From positions 59,315 to 123,314 of the forward strand of contig JASAMV010000544.1 of NCBI GenBank assembly GCA_030248065.1: a stretch of 64,000 nt of DNA, in the 5' to 3' direction. The DNA is from Rhynchonema sp. JSB1_4 (lineage: Eukaryota > Nematoda > Chromadorea > Monhysterida > Xyalidae). The position numbers and the translations under genes are program-made. Every line of letters starts with the position of its first letter. The first letter of the stretch is position 1. Below, piece after piece: positions 47,701 to 57,562 of the stretch. Under the pieces are notes generated by a model that made no database searches, had not been told where the DNA came from, and was given only the letters and a program-made list of their open reading frames with translations.

Positions 47701-48540
47701 GCGATGCGGTTTTGAGTCTGATAAAAACTTTTGTTGGAGATTGAAAGCTTATGTGCTATGCGCATGGACACGAGCTTGTATTTGCTGTGATTTATACAAT
47801 TAAAGGCAGAAGGTGAAATGCTTCATCTATGCTGTAAGTCCTCGAATAAAGCGTGAAGGAAGCTATTCAGATGCGAGTGTGACACAAAAGAAATACACCA
47901 ATCCATTCCATATGTAAACCAATACCTGCGGGATTTCAGAATGTCAATGTGAAAAACTACAATTTCAGAATCCGGGACAACCAAATACTGTTGCTGACCC
48001 GTCACTATCGGGGATGTTTCCAGCCAGCGCCCTATGTTGACGAATATGGAGAGACCGATCAGGGATTCAGGTGAGTACCAGGCTCCTCGGTTTGTCCATG
48101 TTGGCATTCTCACAAATACTGTCATAGCGACAAGATGGGCATGGGTGGATGTCGTGTTCAGTCTTTGTGGCGAATATTCAAGAGTCGTAACTGGGAGGTC
48201 TTTGGTGGAGTTACACTCGTTTGTCGCGAACACAACGGACACGACGAACGAACATGAATTGCGTTCATTATGCTCAGTTTATATTTTGAATGTGTCAGGC
48301 GACGAACGAGTATAACTCCGCCTTTAAGGTTGGAAACCAAAAAGTCGTTCAGGAATGTTACTTGTGTGGTTTTGAACCTAAACTGTGTCTGCATGCAGAC
48401 GCGGCAATCCATTGCGTCTGAATCACGAGCTGTACGCCAAACTACAGTCGACGTGGCTGCATCATGGTGTGGGTGAATGGGTGATCGGACAGTACGAACT
48501 GAATGCTCAAATGTTGGGTATTGAATGGCAGCATTTGTAG
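29732..48540 (+). CDS. UBR1/UBR2: E3 ubiquitin ligase of the UBR1/UBR2 family (N-recognin), 5' end missing
   Basis: 45 exons give 1957 residues with no phase conflict. Exons: 29732-29854, 29952-30038, 30112-30218, 30308-30386, 31089-31274, 31568-31753, 31955-32032, 32098-32160, 32253-32394, 32780-32920, 33190-33278, 33420-33506, 33751-33847, 33913-33991, 34374-34479, 34793-34921, 35182-35281, 35475-35682, 35924-35993, 36085-36150, 36536-36707, 37798-37978, 38376-38478, 38997-39179, 39402-39587, 39902-40108, 40229-40296, 40532-40690, 41375-41539, 41885-42043, 42473-42611, 42701-42934, 43382-43459, 43601-43754, 44090-44198, 44258-44297, 44458-44598, 44950-45114, 45229-45369, 46118-46319, 46455-46569, 46890-47015, 47461-47640, 47969-48070, 48399-48540. 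The order is UBR box, ClpS-like domain, helical scaffold, RING-H2, C-terminal cap, matching human UBR2 (about 1755 residues). It ubiquitinates proteins with destabilising N-termini. Intron 19 (from 35994) starts GC. Exon 36 (40 nt) and the exon 2 donor are the weakest calls. An initiating exon must lie upstream. Confidence 0.95.
30112..31274 (+). other. UBR box (type 1 N-degron binding) of the UBR gene
   Basis: Exons 3-5, about residues 92-160: CGHVFKAGEVTYSC, KECANDPTCVMCHPCF, SEHKKHRY, SGGSGYCDCGDIEAW and VYCKLHE. All zinc-binding Cys and His of the family are present, as are the acidic CDCGD residues that bind the N-terminal amine. Two of the splice junctions fall inside the zinc-binding fold. 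Confidence 0.95.
30483..31069. mobile_element. MITE in UBR intron 4, about 39-bp terminal inverted repeats
   Basis: The left end GGTGGATTTATAGTTGTCCG and the right end CGGACCACTATAATTCCACC are inverted, followed inward by CGCGCGGACAGCGCGAACAAC-type sequence in both arms. GCGAACACTT and GTCCGCG words recur inside. The element almost fills intron 4. Confidence 0.85.
31568..32160 (+). other. ClpS-like N-domain (type 2 degron pocket) of the UBR gene
   Basis: Exons 6-8, about residues 195-303. FNDETHTYDGVIRALE and LLATIVDREGRSSVRSG match the conserved ClpS-like domain that binds bulky hydrophobic N-termini in UBR1 and UBR2. Confidence 0.85.
36779..37188. mobile_element. hAT-like element with GGATACC words in UBR intron 21
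   Basis: The ends CAGTGGTGTCGTTGG and CCAACGACGCCACTG are inverted. Flanks CAGCCAAA and CAGTAAAA agree at 6 of 8 positions, consistent with an old 8-bp target duplication. GGATACCGATACCGGATACC and variants repeat inside. Confidence 0.8.
37340..37725. repeat. ATCGGGTATCGG word cluster in UBR intron 21
   Basis: GGGTATCGG, TATCAGATATCGGCA, TATCGGGTATCTGG and AATCCCGATACCGATCCC recur. The word is the complement of the one in the adjacent element at 36779-37188, but no ends were identified. Confidence 0.65.
38564..38826. mobile_element. hAT-like element with GGATACC words in UBR intron 23
   Basis: CAGTGGTGCCGTTGGGAAATC and CCAACGACACCATTG are the inverted ends. The interior matches 36779-37188 (GGATACCGAA, ATGCCGGATATCC, AGGATACCCC). 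No clear target duplication is visible. Confidence 0.75.
40532..42043 (+). other. RING-H2 domain of the UBR gene
   Basis: Exons 28-30, about residues 1137-1250: CILCQETEP, then STCAHTMHATCY, then GEYLCPLCKRLSN. The C-C-C-H-H-C-C-C ligand order of the UBR RING-H2 is intact, so E2 binding is expected. The coiled, basic/acidic helix (EEEERQRRQKIANEKRKRAM, exon 26) precedes it as in the family. Confidence 0.92.
40790..41165. repeat. GTCGGGT word cluster in UBR intron 28
   Basis: GATGTCGGGTCGGGTGCC, GCTGTCGGGTGCC, GACCCGACATCC and GTCGCGTGTCGGGTA recur. The central stretch (AATTTTGCTGAGA, GAGAGAAAATTTTCTTCGAA) is shared with 57563-57700, which has the same word. Confidence 0.75.
42473..43754 (+). 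other. Lineage-specific low-complexity insert in the UBR protein
   Basis: Exons 31-34 add about 200 residues between the RING and the conserved C-terminal half. They run from Ser/Thr-rich (STDAQSTSAQMETAKSS) through Lys/Arg-rich (RKKKSAPELRSKRAG, TLRRRRAVSASV) to very acidic (LGTEDEEEHEEDSEPES). The human protein has a much shorter linker here, which accounts for the extra length. All four exons are in phase, so the insert appears to be translated. Confidence 0.8.
45820..46005. repeat. GCTACTAAATTT / AAATTTAGTAGC word cluster in UBR intron 39
   Basis: AAATTTAGTAGC and its reverse complement GCTACTAAATTT occur at least eight times with small changes, alternating in orientation so that the strand folds on itself. 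Confidence 0.85.
46890..48540 (+). other. C-terminal cap domain of the UBR gene
   Basis: Exons 42-45: LIQLPDDFGELINQAVSF, then LCLLCGTMLCSQSYCC with a further Cys/His set (ACNWHMRTC), YVDEYGETDQGFRRGNPL, and the terminal GIEWQHL-stop that closes UBR1/UBR2 proteins. This zinc-binding cap is the auto-inhibitory part of the family. Confidence 0.93.
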
Positions 48541-49768
48541 CTTGATTCATTGATTATATGGCTGTTTTTGGCATTTTTGTATTGCATATTTTATATTTTG
48601 CGTGCCGAGACCCGCTGTAACCAACGATTATTTGTGAATGGTAATCAATCGCTCAGTTTTTTTTGGAAAGTCTATTTTTTATGTATTGGCTACAATAGTA
48701 ATCTCGTTGCTTCTCTTTCTCTCCTCACGCTAAAATGTGACGGGCTAATCTGTGACGCGTGTGATATTATCCCAGTTGCTTATTTACCCACTAAACTTCT
48801 TGTTTCGTAATGTAATCAGTTTCTAATTTCGTTGCCTCATGCATTTTTACAGAAGCAGGAAACTCCCGTTCGAAGGCTGCGAAATTGGAAATGTACTATA
48901 CCGTAAGATTTGTAATTCTATAGTAAATTTCTAATTTCGTTGCCTCATACACTTTTACAGACGCAGGGAAACTGCGGTTCAAAGTCGAGGCAGGCAACAA
49001 GCTCAACACACAGTCAACAAGCCACGCAGCTGGCTCGTGTGCATTTCGACTGTTTCAGTCACACAAGCTGTGTATGTCAGCTGCGCGGCTTGTTGACTGT
49101 GTGTTGAGTTTGTTGCCTGCCTCGACTTCGAACGGGAGTTTCCCTGCGTCTGTAGAAATGCATGAGGCAACGAAATTAGAAACTTACTATACTGACCAAA
49201 CTTCTAAGTCATAGTTGTTTCTCTTGTTCGGCTGCTCTAAATGAAATTATATCCGAGTGATTTTATTCTTTCACACACAGTCCCAATTTATTTCATTTGT
49301 GTACTGTGCTTTTTATGATGAGTATACCGCTCGCTTTTCGTCTATGTGCCTGTGCTGTATTTTTTTGGGCATTTCCTTGTAGCGTTTACATACAGGTTTC
49401 GTATTCCATGTAATATGTATGAAGAGACAACTATTCATTGGTTTTGTTTTTGGCTTTGTACAGTGCTTTCGCCTTTTTTTAGAATCGCGAACTCTTGGCT
49501 GAGAAAACTTTCTATGGCCATTTTTACCACAAAAATAAAATGTGAATATGAATTGAAGTCATCAAGTCACAATGTATACATACTATTGTGCTGTGTGGTC
49601 ATGCGCTTACCAACCGTAATAAAAATTATCCCCGAGGTTTTGCTTTGTATAACTTTGTTTTATGTTGAAAAAGATTGCATGTTTTTAAAACCTTCTGCAT
49701 TGGAAGCGTACTTTGATGACCATAAATCTGAGTTAATTTTTGTTGTTCATTTATCACACAGGCGAGAG
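48541..49768. other. Spacer between UBR and PGLS, with a foldback element
   Basis: Apart from the foldback at 48919-49192 and a partial copy of its end at about 48811-48895, nothing gene-like is seen. TTATCACACAG just before the PGLS ATG is a splice acceptor, so a 5' leader exon or a trans-spliced leader is possible. Confidence 0.5.
48919..49192. mobile_element. Foldback MITE with about 110-bp arms
   Basis: The left arm 48919-49033 (AGTAAATTTCTAATTTCG, GACGCAGGGAAACT, GCAACAAGCTCAACACACAG) is mirrored by 49076-49192. TA bases flank both ends, consistent with a TA target. A diverged single arm lies upstream at 48811-48895. Confidence 0.9.
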
Positions 49769-51797
49769 ATGAAATTCATTGTGCGTGCAGCGTCGGACCG
49801 ACTGCAAGAAGCCCTATTTGTATATCTGCATTCAAACATTGAAACTTGCTTGAAGGACAAAAAAGACGATGAATTTGTTACCATTGGATTATCTGGTTGG
49901 TTTTTTTATTTTATTGTCATTGTTTCAATCAGCGTGTTGTTCTGAACCAGGTCTGAAAATTGTCGGTTTCCGCGTTGCACTATGAATAGTGTTGCTGGAC
50001 GACCCAACCTACTAAGCGGTTTGCTGCCCACCAAAGCTCACGTGATCACTAACTTTCATCGATATTTATCCAAGGTGGCAGTATGCCGAAGCTACTCAAC
50101 AATGTCATACGCCGTCTGGACCTGCCGACGTTGCAACCCAAACTGCGTTTTGTTTTCGCTGACGAGCGCCTGGTGCACTTAATGGACCCCGAGTCCAATT
50201 TCGCCGCATACAAACAGCTGATTGATGCTGGAGTGCTGAAGGAGGAAAATTTCGTGACCATTAATCCCACATTGAGTGGTACGTTTTATCATTATTATTC
50301 ATTATATTCACATTTTGACCGTGACTTCTTAAACATTTTCGAACCTTTTCGGGTCCGACACGCGACAATATTGTTTCTTTCACCTTACCATTTGTTTGGT
50401 ACCACGATGATGTTTCAGCTGACTTGTGTGCTAAGGATTACGCATCAAAACTGATGAAAGTTTGTCGGTGTGACGGAGATGGGTCACCGATTATAGACAT
50501 TCTGCTGCTTGGCTTGGGCCCGGACGGACATACGTGCTCGTTGTTTCCAGGACATGCGTTGCTCAAAGTTGGTATTGTGTGATTTGTGAGTTGTAGTTAT
50601 TGATTACGCTGTGCCCTCTTTGTGGTGAAACACTATGGTCGATATCAAATAGTCACATCACATCAATGTGACTACGTAGTCAGATCCGATCACATTGATG
50701 TTATGTCACTACCTAATCCGATCCGATCACCAACTTTGATATCGACCTATATGCTGACGAACGTTTTGATGCCTTGTTGCCGCTAATTCTTTATAGTGAC
50801 CAAAAATGCCGGATCCAGATCATGTCACTACAAAGAGGACAGATTGTTCTGCCATTCTTGATGTATTATATATTCCAATATCAGGAAAACAAAGCGATCG
50901 TAGCGGCAATCACCGATTCCCCCAAACCTCCTCCAATTCGTGTAACACTCACCTTGCCCGTTGTCAACCGAGCATTAAATGTGGCGTTCATTGCTACCGG
51001 GGCATCAAAGGCCGAAGTCATCAGGGTAAGGGCATCTTGCACACTCACTAGTAGTTATAGCGATGTCAACGGGACCACATAAAAATATCAGCATAACAAC
51101 GCATTTTCAGGACACCATAACATGTACTTTCAATACCACTGTATCTAATATATTAGATATCACTATGCCGAGTAGTTACTGTATGCTGATTGAAACTTGA
51201 TAGAAAGTTGATGCAGTGACATCAATCGTTTTGTGATAACAAAGTTTGGATTATGGAATGAAATAAAGTTTCACGTTTTGTGACTTGACTGGTTTGACCA
51301 CATACAGTTTTGTGATGATTGATGTTTCACTTCGACTCTATCAGAGAAAAAATGTGAGTGATAAATAAATGTCCTGTTGACAGCGGAATGAACATATACA
51401 GTATGTAATCAGTGCACGGCGGCTAGAATAAGTGCTTCATTAAGCTAATTGAAACTGCTTTTTCACGTAGCCTTGCTTTGAATTGCGTTCGTGGTTTGGC
51501 GTGTAAAATTGCACACCGTTAGTTATTGACAATGGGGCTTCATATTTCAATCATACTGGTCACCGTTCCCTATAGTCCTAGCAAGGGGACTGTGCAAGGA
51601 AAGTGCAAGTACCTGCAGACAACAGCCTCAATATAAAACAAATAAATTTTAAAAAAAACATTCAGGACGTTAACTCGCAAAGCACATTGCCAGCCGCTAT
51701 GGTGAAACCGAAATCAGGACATCTTGTGTGGTTTACTGACAGCGCGGCCGTTGAAGGTGTGACTTTCGATTCCAGTGTTACTATTGACAACCTGTGA
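49769..51797 (+). CDS. PGLS: 6-phosphogluconolactonase
   Basis: Five exons: 49769-49895, 50075-50278, 50419-50567, 50885-51025, 51666-51797 (stop TGA); 250 residues, against about 258 in human PGLS. It hydrolyses 6-phosphogluconolactone in the oxidative pentose phosphate pathway, in the cytosol. Recognisable family segments in order are TIGLSGGSM (phosphate loop; the first splice falls within it), [48 protein letters not shown] (about residues 138-157), [20 protein letters not shown] and [10 protein letters not shown] near the C-terminus. The GHTCSLFPG catalytic segment is intact. The start is the first Met after a splice-acceptor-like TTATCACACAG. It lies 1.2 kb downstream of UBR on the same strand and converges with MRPL15. 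Confidence 0.96.
50630..50757. repeat. Inverted repeat in PGLS intron 3
   Basis: ATGGTCGATATCAAA at the left is mirrored by TTTGATATCGACC at the right, with TAGTCACAT/ATGTGACTA inside. A related phrase (GATCCGATCACCAAGTTTGA) occurs at 61139-61158. Confidence 0.7.
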
Positions 51798-51905
51798 TTC
51801 TTGATTGTACTACTTTCAAGTTACTGCATTTATCTACATTTTTTCGGGTTAGCTTATCAGATATTTCGTTGTTTGACTATTTTTACATGTGCTGCTTCGT
51901 CTGTG

Positions 51906-51911
51906 AATAAA
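51906..51911 (+). terminator. Candidate polyadenylation signal AATAAA of PGLS
   Basis: AATAAA lies about 110 bp after the PGLS stop and before the convergent MRPL15 stop at 52060. Confidence 0.5.
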
Positions 51912-52059
51912 CTAACAGAAACCGGGTCGTGCATTCACCCATATTCAAAATCTTTTCATTCAGCATCAGCACCGCTTCATTTCGCTTCGCATGATTTCAA
52001 AATGAAAACAAACCCAACTTTACACAACGGTTTCACACAAACTTGCTTTTGTTGCATAG

Positions 52060-53467
52060 CTAATCTTCTTTTTCGTAGTATTCCTGTAATTTCGGATTCA
52101 CCGGCTTTATGATTGTTCGATCCGGCATGTTCACTACCCAGCCGGGTTCGAGACCGTAGAATATCTGTTGCGCATGTTTCCTTGGCACGACAGGGTCCTC
52201 TGCAGGAAGTTCATAGCCGTATTTCTGGGCCAACTCACGACGATGGAACCAAATACCTTTCGGGTCGGCCAGGTAGCCTCGGTTTTTTGGATCTGTAAAT
52301 TTGCCGAGGAGTTTTGCCTCAAAAGGACAACGAATCAGCTGGCTAACTCATTCCATGCGAAAAGAAGCCAGGATATGTTTACACAAATTATTCAATCGGT
52401 CGTAGGCCAACAGAAAGTTAGGACAGAAAATAAGAGAAACCCTGTAACCCACAAAGCGCAGTTTCTGTAAAAAACGAAGCTGAGAAACAAAAAGTTGGAC
52501 CGAAAACATGGTGGAGCATACTGTATGCACGACGTCAGCTTCCAAGAAAATGCAGCACTCAGTAAAAAGGGAAACACCTAACCTGTGTAATACTCAATCA
52601 GATCAGCAGGTGGGTAGGCACGTCTCGGTATTGGATAGCCGCGCTCGAAGAATTTCTTCGGATTTATGAGGGCCTCGAGTGCCCGCGGGTCGTAATAGGC
52701 AGTTGTGATTGTACCTCAAATCACTTAACTTTTGTAAAGTTGTTTACGACAAGAGTAATTTTGCCCGTGTAACCTCCAAGTCGTTCAATACAGGAAATCG
52801 TCAGTTCCGTTGCATGCTGGACTTCGAGATTTAGCCGAGCGGCGAAAATAGATGAGCCCTGAATTTTACATCGAAAACTTCCAAAATGGGCAATAATAAT
52901 TTTGGTCAATAATGTTCGGTTTTTACCTCATCAGTCAACTGCACGCCGAATTGTCGCACGATCGGATCGCATTTGAATCGTCCAGTTTTGCACAATACGC
53001 CCAGATCAATAATCGGCTCCGAATCTGGCACGATCCAGCCCAGGTCAATCAGACGTTGCAGTTCGATCATAGACAGCGGTGGATATTCACGACGCAAACT
53101 GAAACCTTGACACCAATTTGAGCACCTGCTTACAATAACTTTCAATTCATATTGTCCTGAACTCTTGAACGTTGAGGCTTGGGCCAATTATGCTGCGCTG
53201 CTGTTGCACAAAATAGTTTAGCTTGCATATAATAATACCGGCAGACTGGAGACATATAGTTTCAGATGGAAGAAACGCTGGATGGAGTAAAACAAACGAA
53301 AGAGTAACCCACTGAATATCCTTATTAAAATGTGGATCAGCAGGGAACTGCCGCTGCCAGGGCTTGTAGAAATCACCCCAAATCCATCCGAGAGGTGGGC
53401 GTGCCGTCGTTTGCAGCTCTTTCATCGATTTGCCTGCCCGATTGTGAGACGAACGCACTTGTCGGCC
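52060..53467 (-). CDS. MRPL15: Mitochondrial ribosomal protein L15 (uL15m), N-terminus missing
   Basis: Five exons on the minus strand: 53467-53313, 53098-52927, 52858-52774, 52714-52583, 52292-52060 (stop TAG). They join in phase to 258 residues; human MRPL15 has about 296, so a short first exon with the mitochondrial targeting peptide is missing. Family segments are LRREYPPLSMIELQRLIDLG, RQFGVQLTDEG, NLEVQHATELTISCIERLGG, YYDPRALEALINPKKFFERG, YPIPRRAYPP, YYTDPKNRGYLADP, QIFYGLEPGWVVNMPDRTI and KPVNPKLQEYY at the C-terminus. The stretch GWIWGDFYKPWQRQFPADPH replaces the GFEGGQTPFYIRIP type of segment in vertebrates; as I recall it is closer to nematode proteins. It acts in the mitochondrial large ribosomal subunit. 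Confidence 0.95.
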
Positions 53468-54400
53468 CTACAATATTTTACTGATCAGTCGCAAAACGCA
53501 TACAAAAGGTGAACAAAACAACGAATACCGTGAGAACCTAAATAGAGCCCTCCGTAGTCATAGTGGTGGTGGTGACCCCAAACCCCCCCTACCGACACCA
53601 CTAGGGTGGGGGCAAGCGTTGAGTGCTTACGTCTCACAACTCCAATTTTATACCATTTTAAGGCAAAAATCGGTGTTTTTCGACTCTATTTTTCCAAAGT
53701 GTACATGATTTTAGGCATTTTAAAACGACTTTCGATGAAAATTTGGAAAAGGCACTAATTTTACTCATTTTCTGGCCAAAAATTACGCGATAAAGTGGGG
53801 TCTTTTTCACCTTTCTGGGTGACCAAAATCATAACTCTCACGCCTCTGGTCCCAACCCCGCATCATGCTTACCTCGCACGCACCCTTCTAATACCCCGCG
53901 AAACCTAGGCGTAGACAGGACTCCCCAAATTAATTTTTTTTCAATAATTTGCTAAATACAACAGTCACACAATGCTCTCGCATCCCTTCTTATTTATGTA
54001 TTATTGAGTTGGTGCCGACGCTATACTAACTAAAGACCTTTGTTTTTGCGCCAGGGTTATCACGCAAGTCATGCAGTCGAATCCGTGACGTCTTCCGCAG
54101 ATATCGCAGTGCTCGTTCTTTGGCAATTTTTGAAGCCATGTTGATGGTTGGATCAGGATGCAAGTCTGGAAGGACCGCATTGTTTGAAATAGAACCCCCA
54201 TTAATTGAACCAAACCCAAATGGCTCGAAATCAAAAGTAGAACGGCCCCATTAATTGAACCCCATTAATAGTATTTATTTTTTTTATTTGAGTTTTTGCA
54301 CCTCCAGTGCCAGGTCCAGGTGAATGCAAACGCCCGCAGGCAATGTGGCAAATCTTGTTAGAAAACATGAAAATCCAATGCAATGAATAGTATGGGTGGG

Positions 54401-55109
54401 CAGTGGTTAATAAAAAAATTTTTTTATTCAAACCCCTTTTTTTAAAAAAAATTTTTTTTTAACTTAAAAAAATTTTTTTATTCCAGCCAAAAACTGCCCA
54501 AAACGAAAAAATGAGCGCTAAAGCAAAAAATAGTGGCATTTTTCTTCAATAACGTGTGGTAAGTGCATATAAAGCACTGACGACACGAAAACGATACTAA
54601 ACAATGGTCAATGAGTACCAACAGTAGTCAGGTACACACCCGTACACTTCCCCCACGTGGTGTGGGTGCCTTCGTGTGGCTTTGTGACACTCAAGACGGC
54701 AAATTTGGGTGAAACTATTGCCTTTTGGTACACGACCAATGCAAATATGTGACAAACAGTGTAAATATAGAGTGAATATCACACCGAATCACTGCTTTCG
54801 GGTCTGTTGCATGGATAAATGCATGCCCGCCCAGTCACATGCACATGTGTGATCATATGAGAGGCCATGTGAGTGTGTGCACTATGTCTAGATGCCACAA
54901 AACAACGATTATGGCACCCAATACACCCATGGTAGGGTCAGGTGATGTCAACAGTAGCAATTTTTATGCAAAAAATAGCACTTTTAGAGCAAAAAATAGA
55001 GAAATTTTCGAATTTTGAAATAATAAAAAAATTTTTTTAACTTTTAGAACGAATTTTTTTTTAAAAAAATTTTTTTTAATAAAAAAAATTTTTTTTTAAA
55101 AAACCACTG
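54401..55109. mobile_element. Non-autonomous hAT-like element with 8-bp target duplication
   Basis: It starts CAGTGGTTAATAAAAAAA and ends AAAAAACCACTG. The flanks are exact TGGGTGGG (54393-54400 and 55110-55117). It is A/T-run rich at both ends, with no coding frame. Confidence 0.92.
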
Positions 55110-57056
55110 TGGGTGGGCACAATACCCAATATCCAATACCAGTGTAGTTCCTGGGCACTGTAGTGGCTGGGGGGATTCCCCCCCCTCAGGGGTATCTATC
55201 TCGAGTCAACCCTTAGGGGGGATGGGGGGGAAGGGTATCTATCTCGAGCCCACCCCAAAAGGTATCTCGAGTAAGTAGGTTTATGGTTTTCAAAGGCAAA
55301 AATAGGTGTTTTTCGACCTCGGGACCCCCAAAAATCGCGCGACACCAAAAATTGGTCATTTTAGGCCAATTTTCGGCAAAAATGTCAAAAAGTACCCATT
55401 TTTAGGCCAATTTTGCAGTAAAATTGCATGCAAAAAACGGCCTTTTTTCGCCTTTTGACGGACCATAGGGGTATCTTGGGTAGCCTCTGGGGGGTATCTC
55501 GAGTAAGTCCGAAACCTTCCCCCGAGGGTATCTTGGGTCGATTGGCCTGCCACCACACTGTTCCTGGGGGAGGGGGTCCCCCTCGGGTACTCTATCCCCC
55601 CTCAGGTGGTACACTATCCCCCTATCTCCCCCGCTCCGGGTACGCTATCTCCCCCAATTTTTGCCCAAAATAGGCATTTTAGGCCTAAAATGGACATTTT
55701 CAGGCCCCATTTTCACCCCAAATACCGTAAAAACCTAAATAGAAGGGCAGTGTTGGAGGCGGGGGGGGGCTTGGGGGGTAGCCCCCCCCAGTACAGTACG
55801 TATCCCCCTCGCCTGGTACAGTAGGTATCCCCCCGATGTTTGGCATGGTACAGTAGGTATTCCCCCCCCCCGATTTTCACCCCGGTACAGTAGGTATCCC
55901 CCCCGATTTTGCCTCAAAAGTGCCAATTTTTGACCAAAATGGCCAAAATTAGTGTAAAATCAGTGGTTTTTGCCTCAAATTACCCAAAATTCGCGCGCTA
56001 CGCGCGCAAATTCTACGTTTTCACACGATTCCACACATAATAAACACATTAAAAATTTTCACCCCAAAACCTAACCCCCCTAGGTACATAACCCCCCAAG
56101 CCATCGGCTCTGGTACAGTAGGTATCCCCCCTCTCCGAGCGCGGTACAGTAGGTATCCCCAGGGTAGTACTTGGGGGGGGGGTGGGGGGGGGTCCCCCCC
56201 CCCCCAAATTCATCTATCTATCGTCAACACTTTTTGATTTCATCTATCTATCGTCAACACATATGGGCAAATCTATCTATCGTCAACAAATTTTGGGAAC
56301 AATCTATCTATCGTCAACACATTTCGAACCCAAAATTGACATTTTTGCCTCAAAATGGCTCAAAATCGGTATTTTTCACCACAAATAGGCAAAAATCGCG
56401 CGCTACGCGCGGATTTAGTACATCTATACACATTTTCATTAATATTTACACATTATTACCTACTTAATGCACTATACTATACCTTGATTTTTGGCGACCC
56501 CCCCCCCCCCACCATCTATCTATCGTCAACAAGTTTGGGTCGACCCCCCCCCCAGATTTCGGACTTTGGTCATCTATCTATCGTCAACACATTTCGGGTC
56601 CCAATCTATCTATCGTCAACACCCTGACCAAGTACTACACTGGGTATCCCCCCTCCAGAGTACCTCCAACACTGTAGAAGGGGGCTCTATTAACTCACTG
56701 ACCCCATTTTGGGGGGGCTCTATTACGGGGGGGGCTCTATTCCGGGGGCCTCTATTAATTCACTGACCCGAACCTGAAAAATTGTTCCCAAAAATACCCC
56801 CAAGAACCTCTAAAAAGGGGTTTGAAAGGATGTTTTTTTCGCTTGTAATTGCATTTATTCGTGTCTATTCGTCAATAAGAGGAGTATTATGTGCTCTGAG
56901 AATGAACAACAAACGTGCATAAATGTACCTGTACACCACTATCAAGCCTTAATACACTACTGTATAGGGGATGTTACTTAGGGGGGCTCTATTAATTCAC
57001 TGACCCCTTTTTGGGGGCTGTAGTACGGGGGGGGCTCTATTCCGGGCGGGGGGCTG

Positions 57057-57491
57057 TACCGTATTGTCGGAAATAGAACCCGGGGGGTCTATGTTTTCAC
57101 TGGGGTCATTTTGGGGGGATTCAATTTATGGGGGGGGGGCAATTATTGGGGGGGTTATATTTTTCATTTGGCCCCCCGACGAAAAAAATCGTTGTTACTG
57201 ATGCCCATAAAAATGGCTTGTTTTCGGTATTTTCTAACTTTAGCAGCGGCAATTATGCTTAAAAAGCTGTATTCTGTTGTGTACGCGAGCTTAAACAACG
57301 TTTGACACAACAACACAGCCTTACCGTACCGGTACCACTAATCTGTGGTACGGTGAAGGTTGGGGGTGGGGTTCTATTAATGGGGGGGTCAATTAATGGG
57401 GGGGTTCTATTTTTGATTTCGAGCCATTTAGGGGGGTTCAATTAATGGGGGGGGTCAATTAATGGGGGGTTCTATTTCCGACAATACGGTA
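57057..57491. mobile_element. MITE with TACCGTATTGTCGGAAATAG ends
   Basis: TACCGTATTGTCGGAAATAG followed by AACCC at the left is mirrored at the right by GGTTCTATTTCCGACAATAC followed by GGTA. It begins and ends with TA. The interior is GGGGGTCAATTAATGGGGGG-type words plus about 250 bp of unique sequence (57180-57350). Confidence 0.85.
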
Positions 57492-57562
57492 TTTAGGTTT
57501 TTACGGTAGGCAAAAAATCGCGCGGATTCAGTGCAGTGCATCTACCGTAAAAACCTAAATAC

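Larger units (their letters stand above)
53526..57561. repeat. Nested repeat cluster between MRPL15 and the Cys-rich gene
   Basis: No gene is recognised in about 4 kb. TACCGTAAAAACCTAAATA or its complement occurs at 55723-55742, 57490-57508 and 57543-57561, with a variant at 53526-53545. The inverted pair 55723 and 57508 could bound one element. Between them, backbone sequence alternates with blocks of one word each: GTATCTATCTCGAG (55190-55505), GGTACAGTAGGTATCCCCC (six copies, 55790-56165), ATCTATCTATCGTCAACA (seven copies, 56212-56620), GGGGCTCTATTA (56685-57045), and GGGTCAATTAATGGGG (57105-57475). Long G or C runs separate the words. Confidence 0.8.

Noticed and set aside
49346..49768. 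Upstream extension of the first PGLS frame
   Set aside because: The frame is open upstream of the chosen Met, but the sequence is low-complexity and hydrophobic with no match to the family, and a splice acceptor lies just before the Met.
56212..56620. CRISPR-like array of ATCTATCTATCGTCAACA with variable spacers
   Set aside because: The spacing is irregular (about 28 to 210 bases), the spacers are backbone repeat text and the context is animal DNA with no cas genes.
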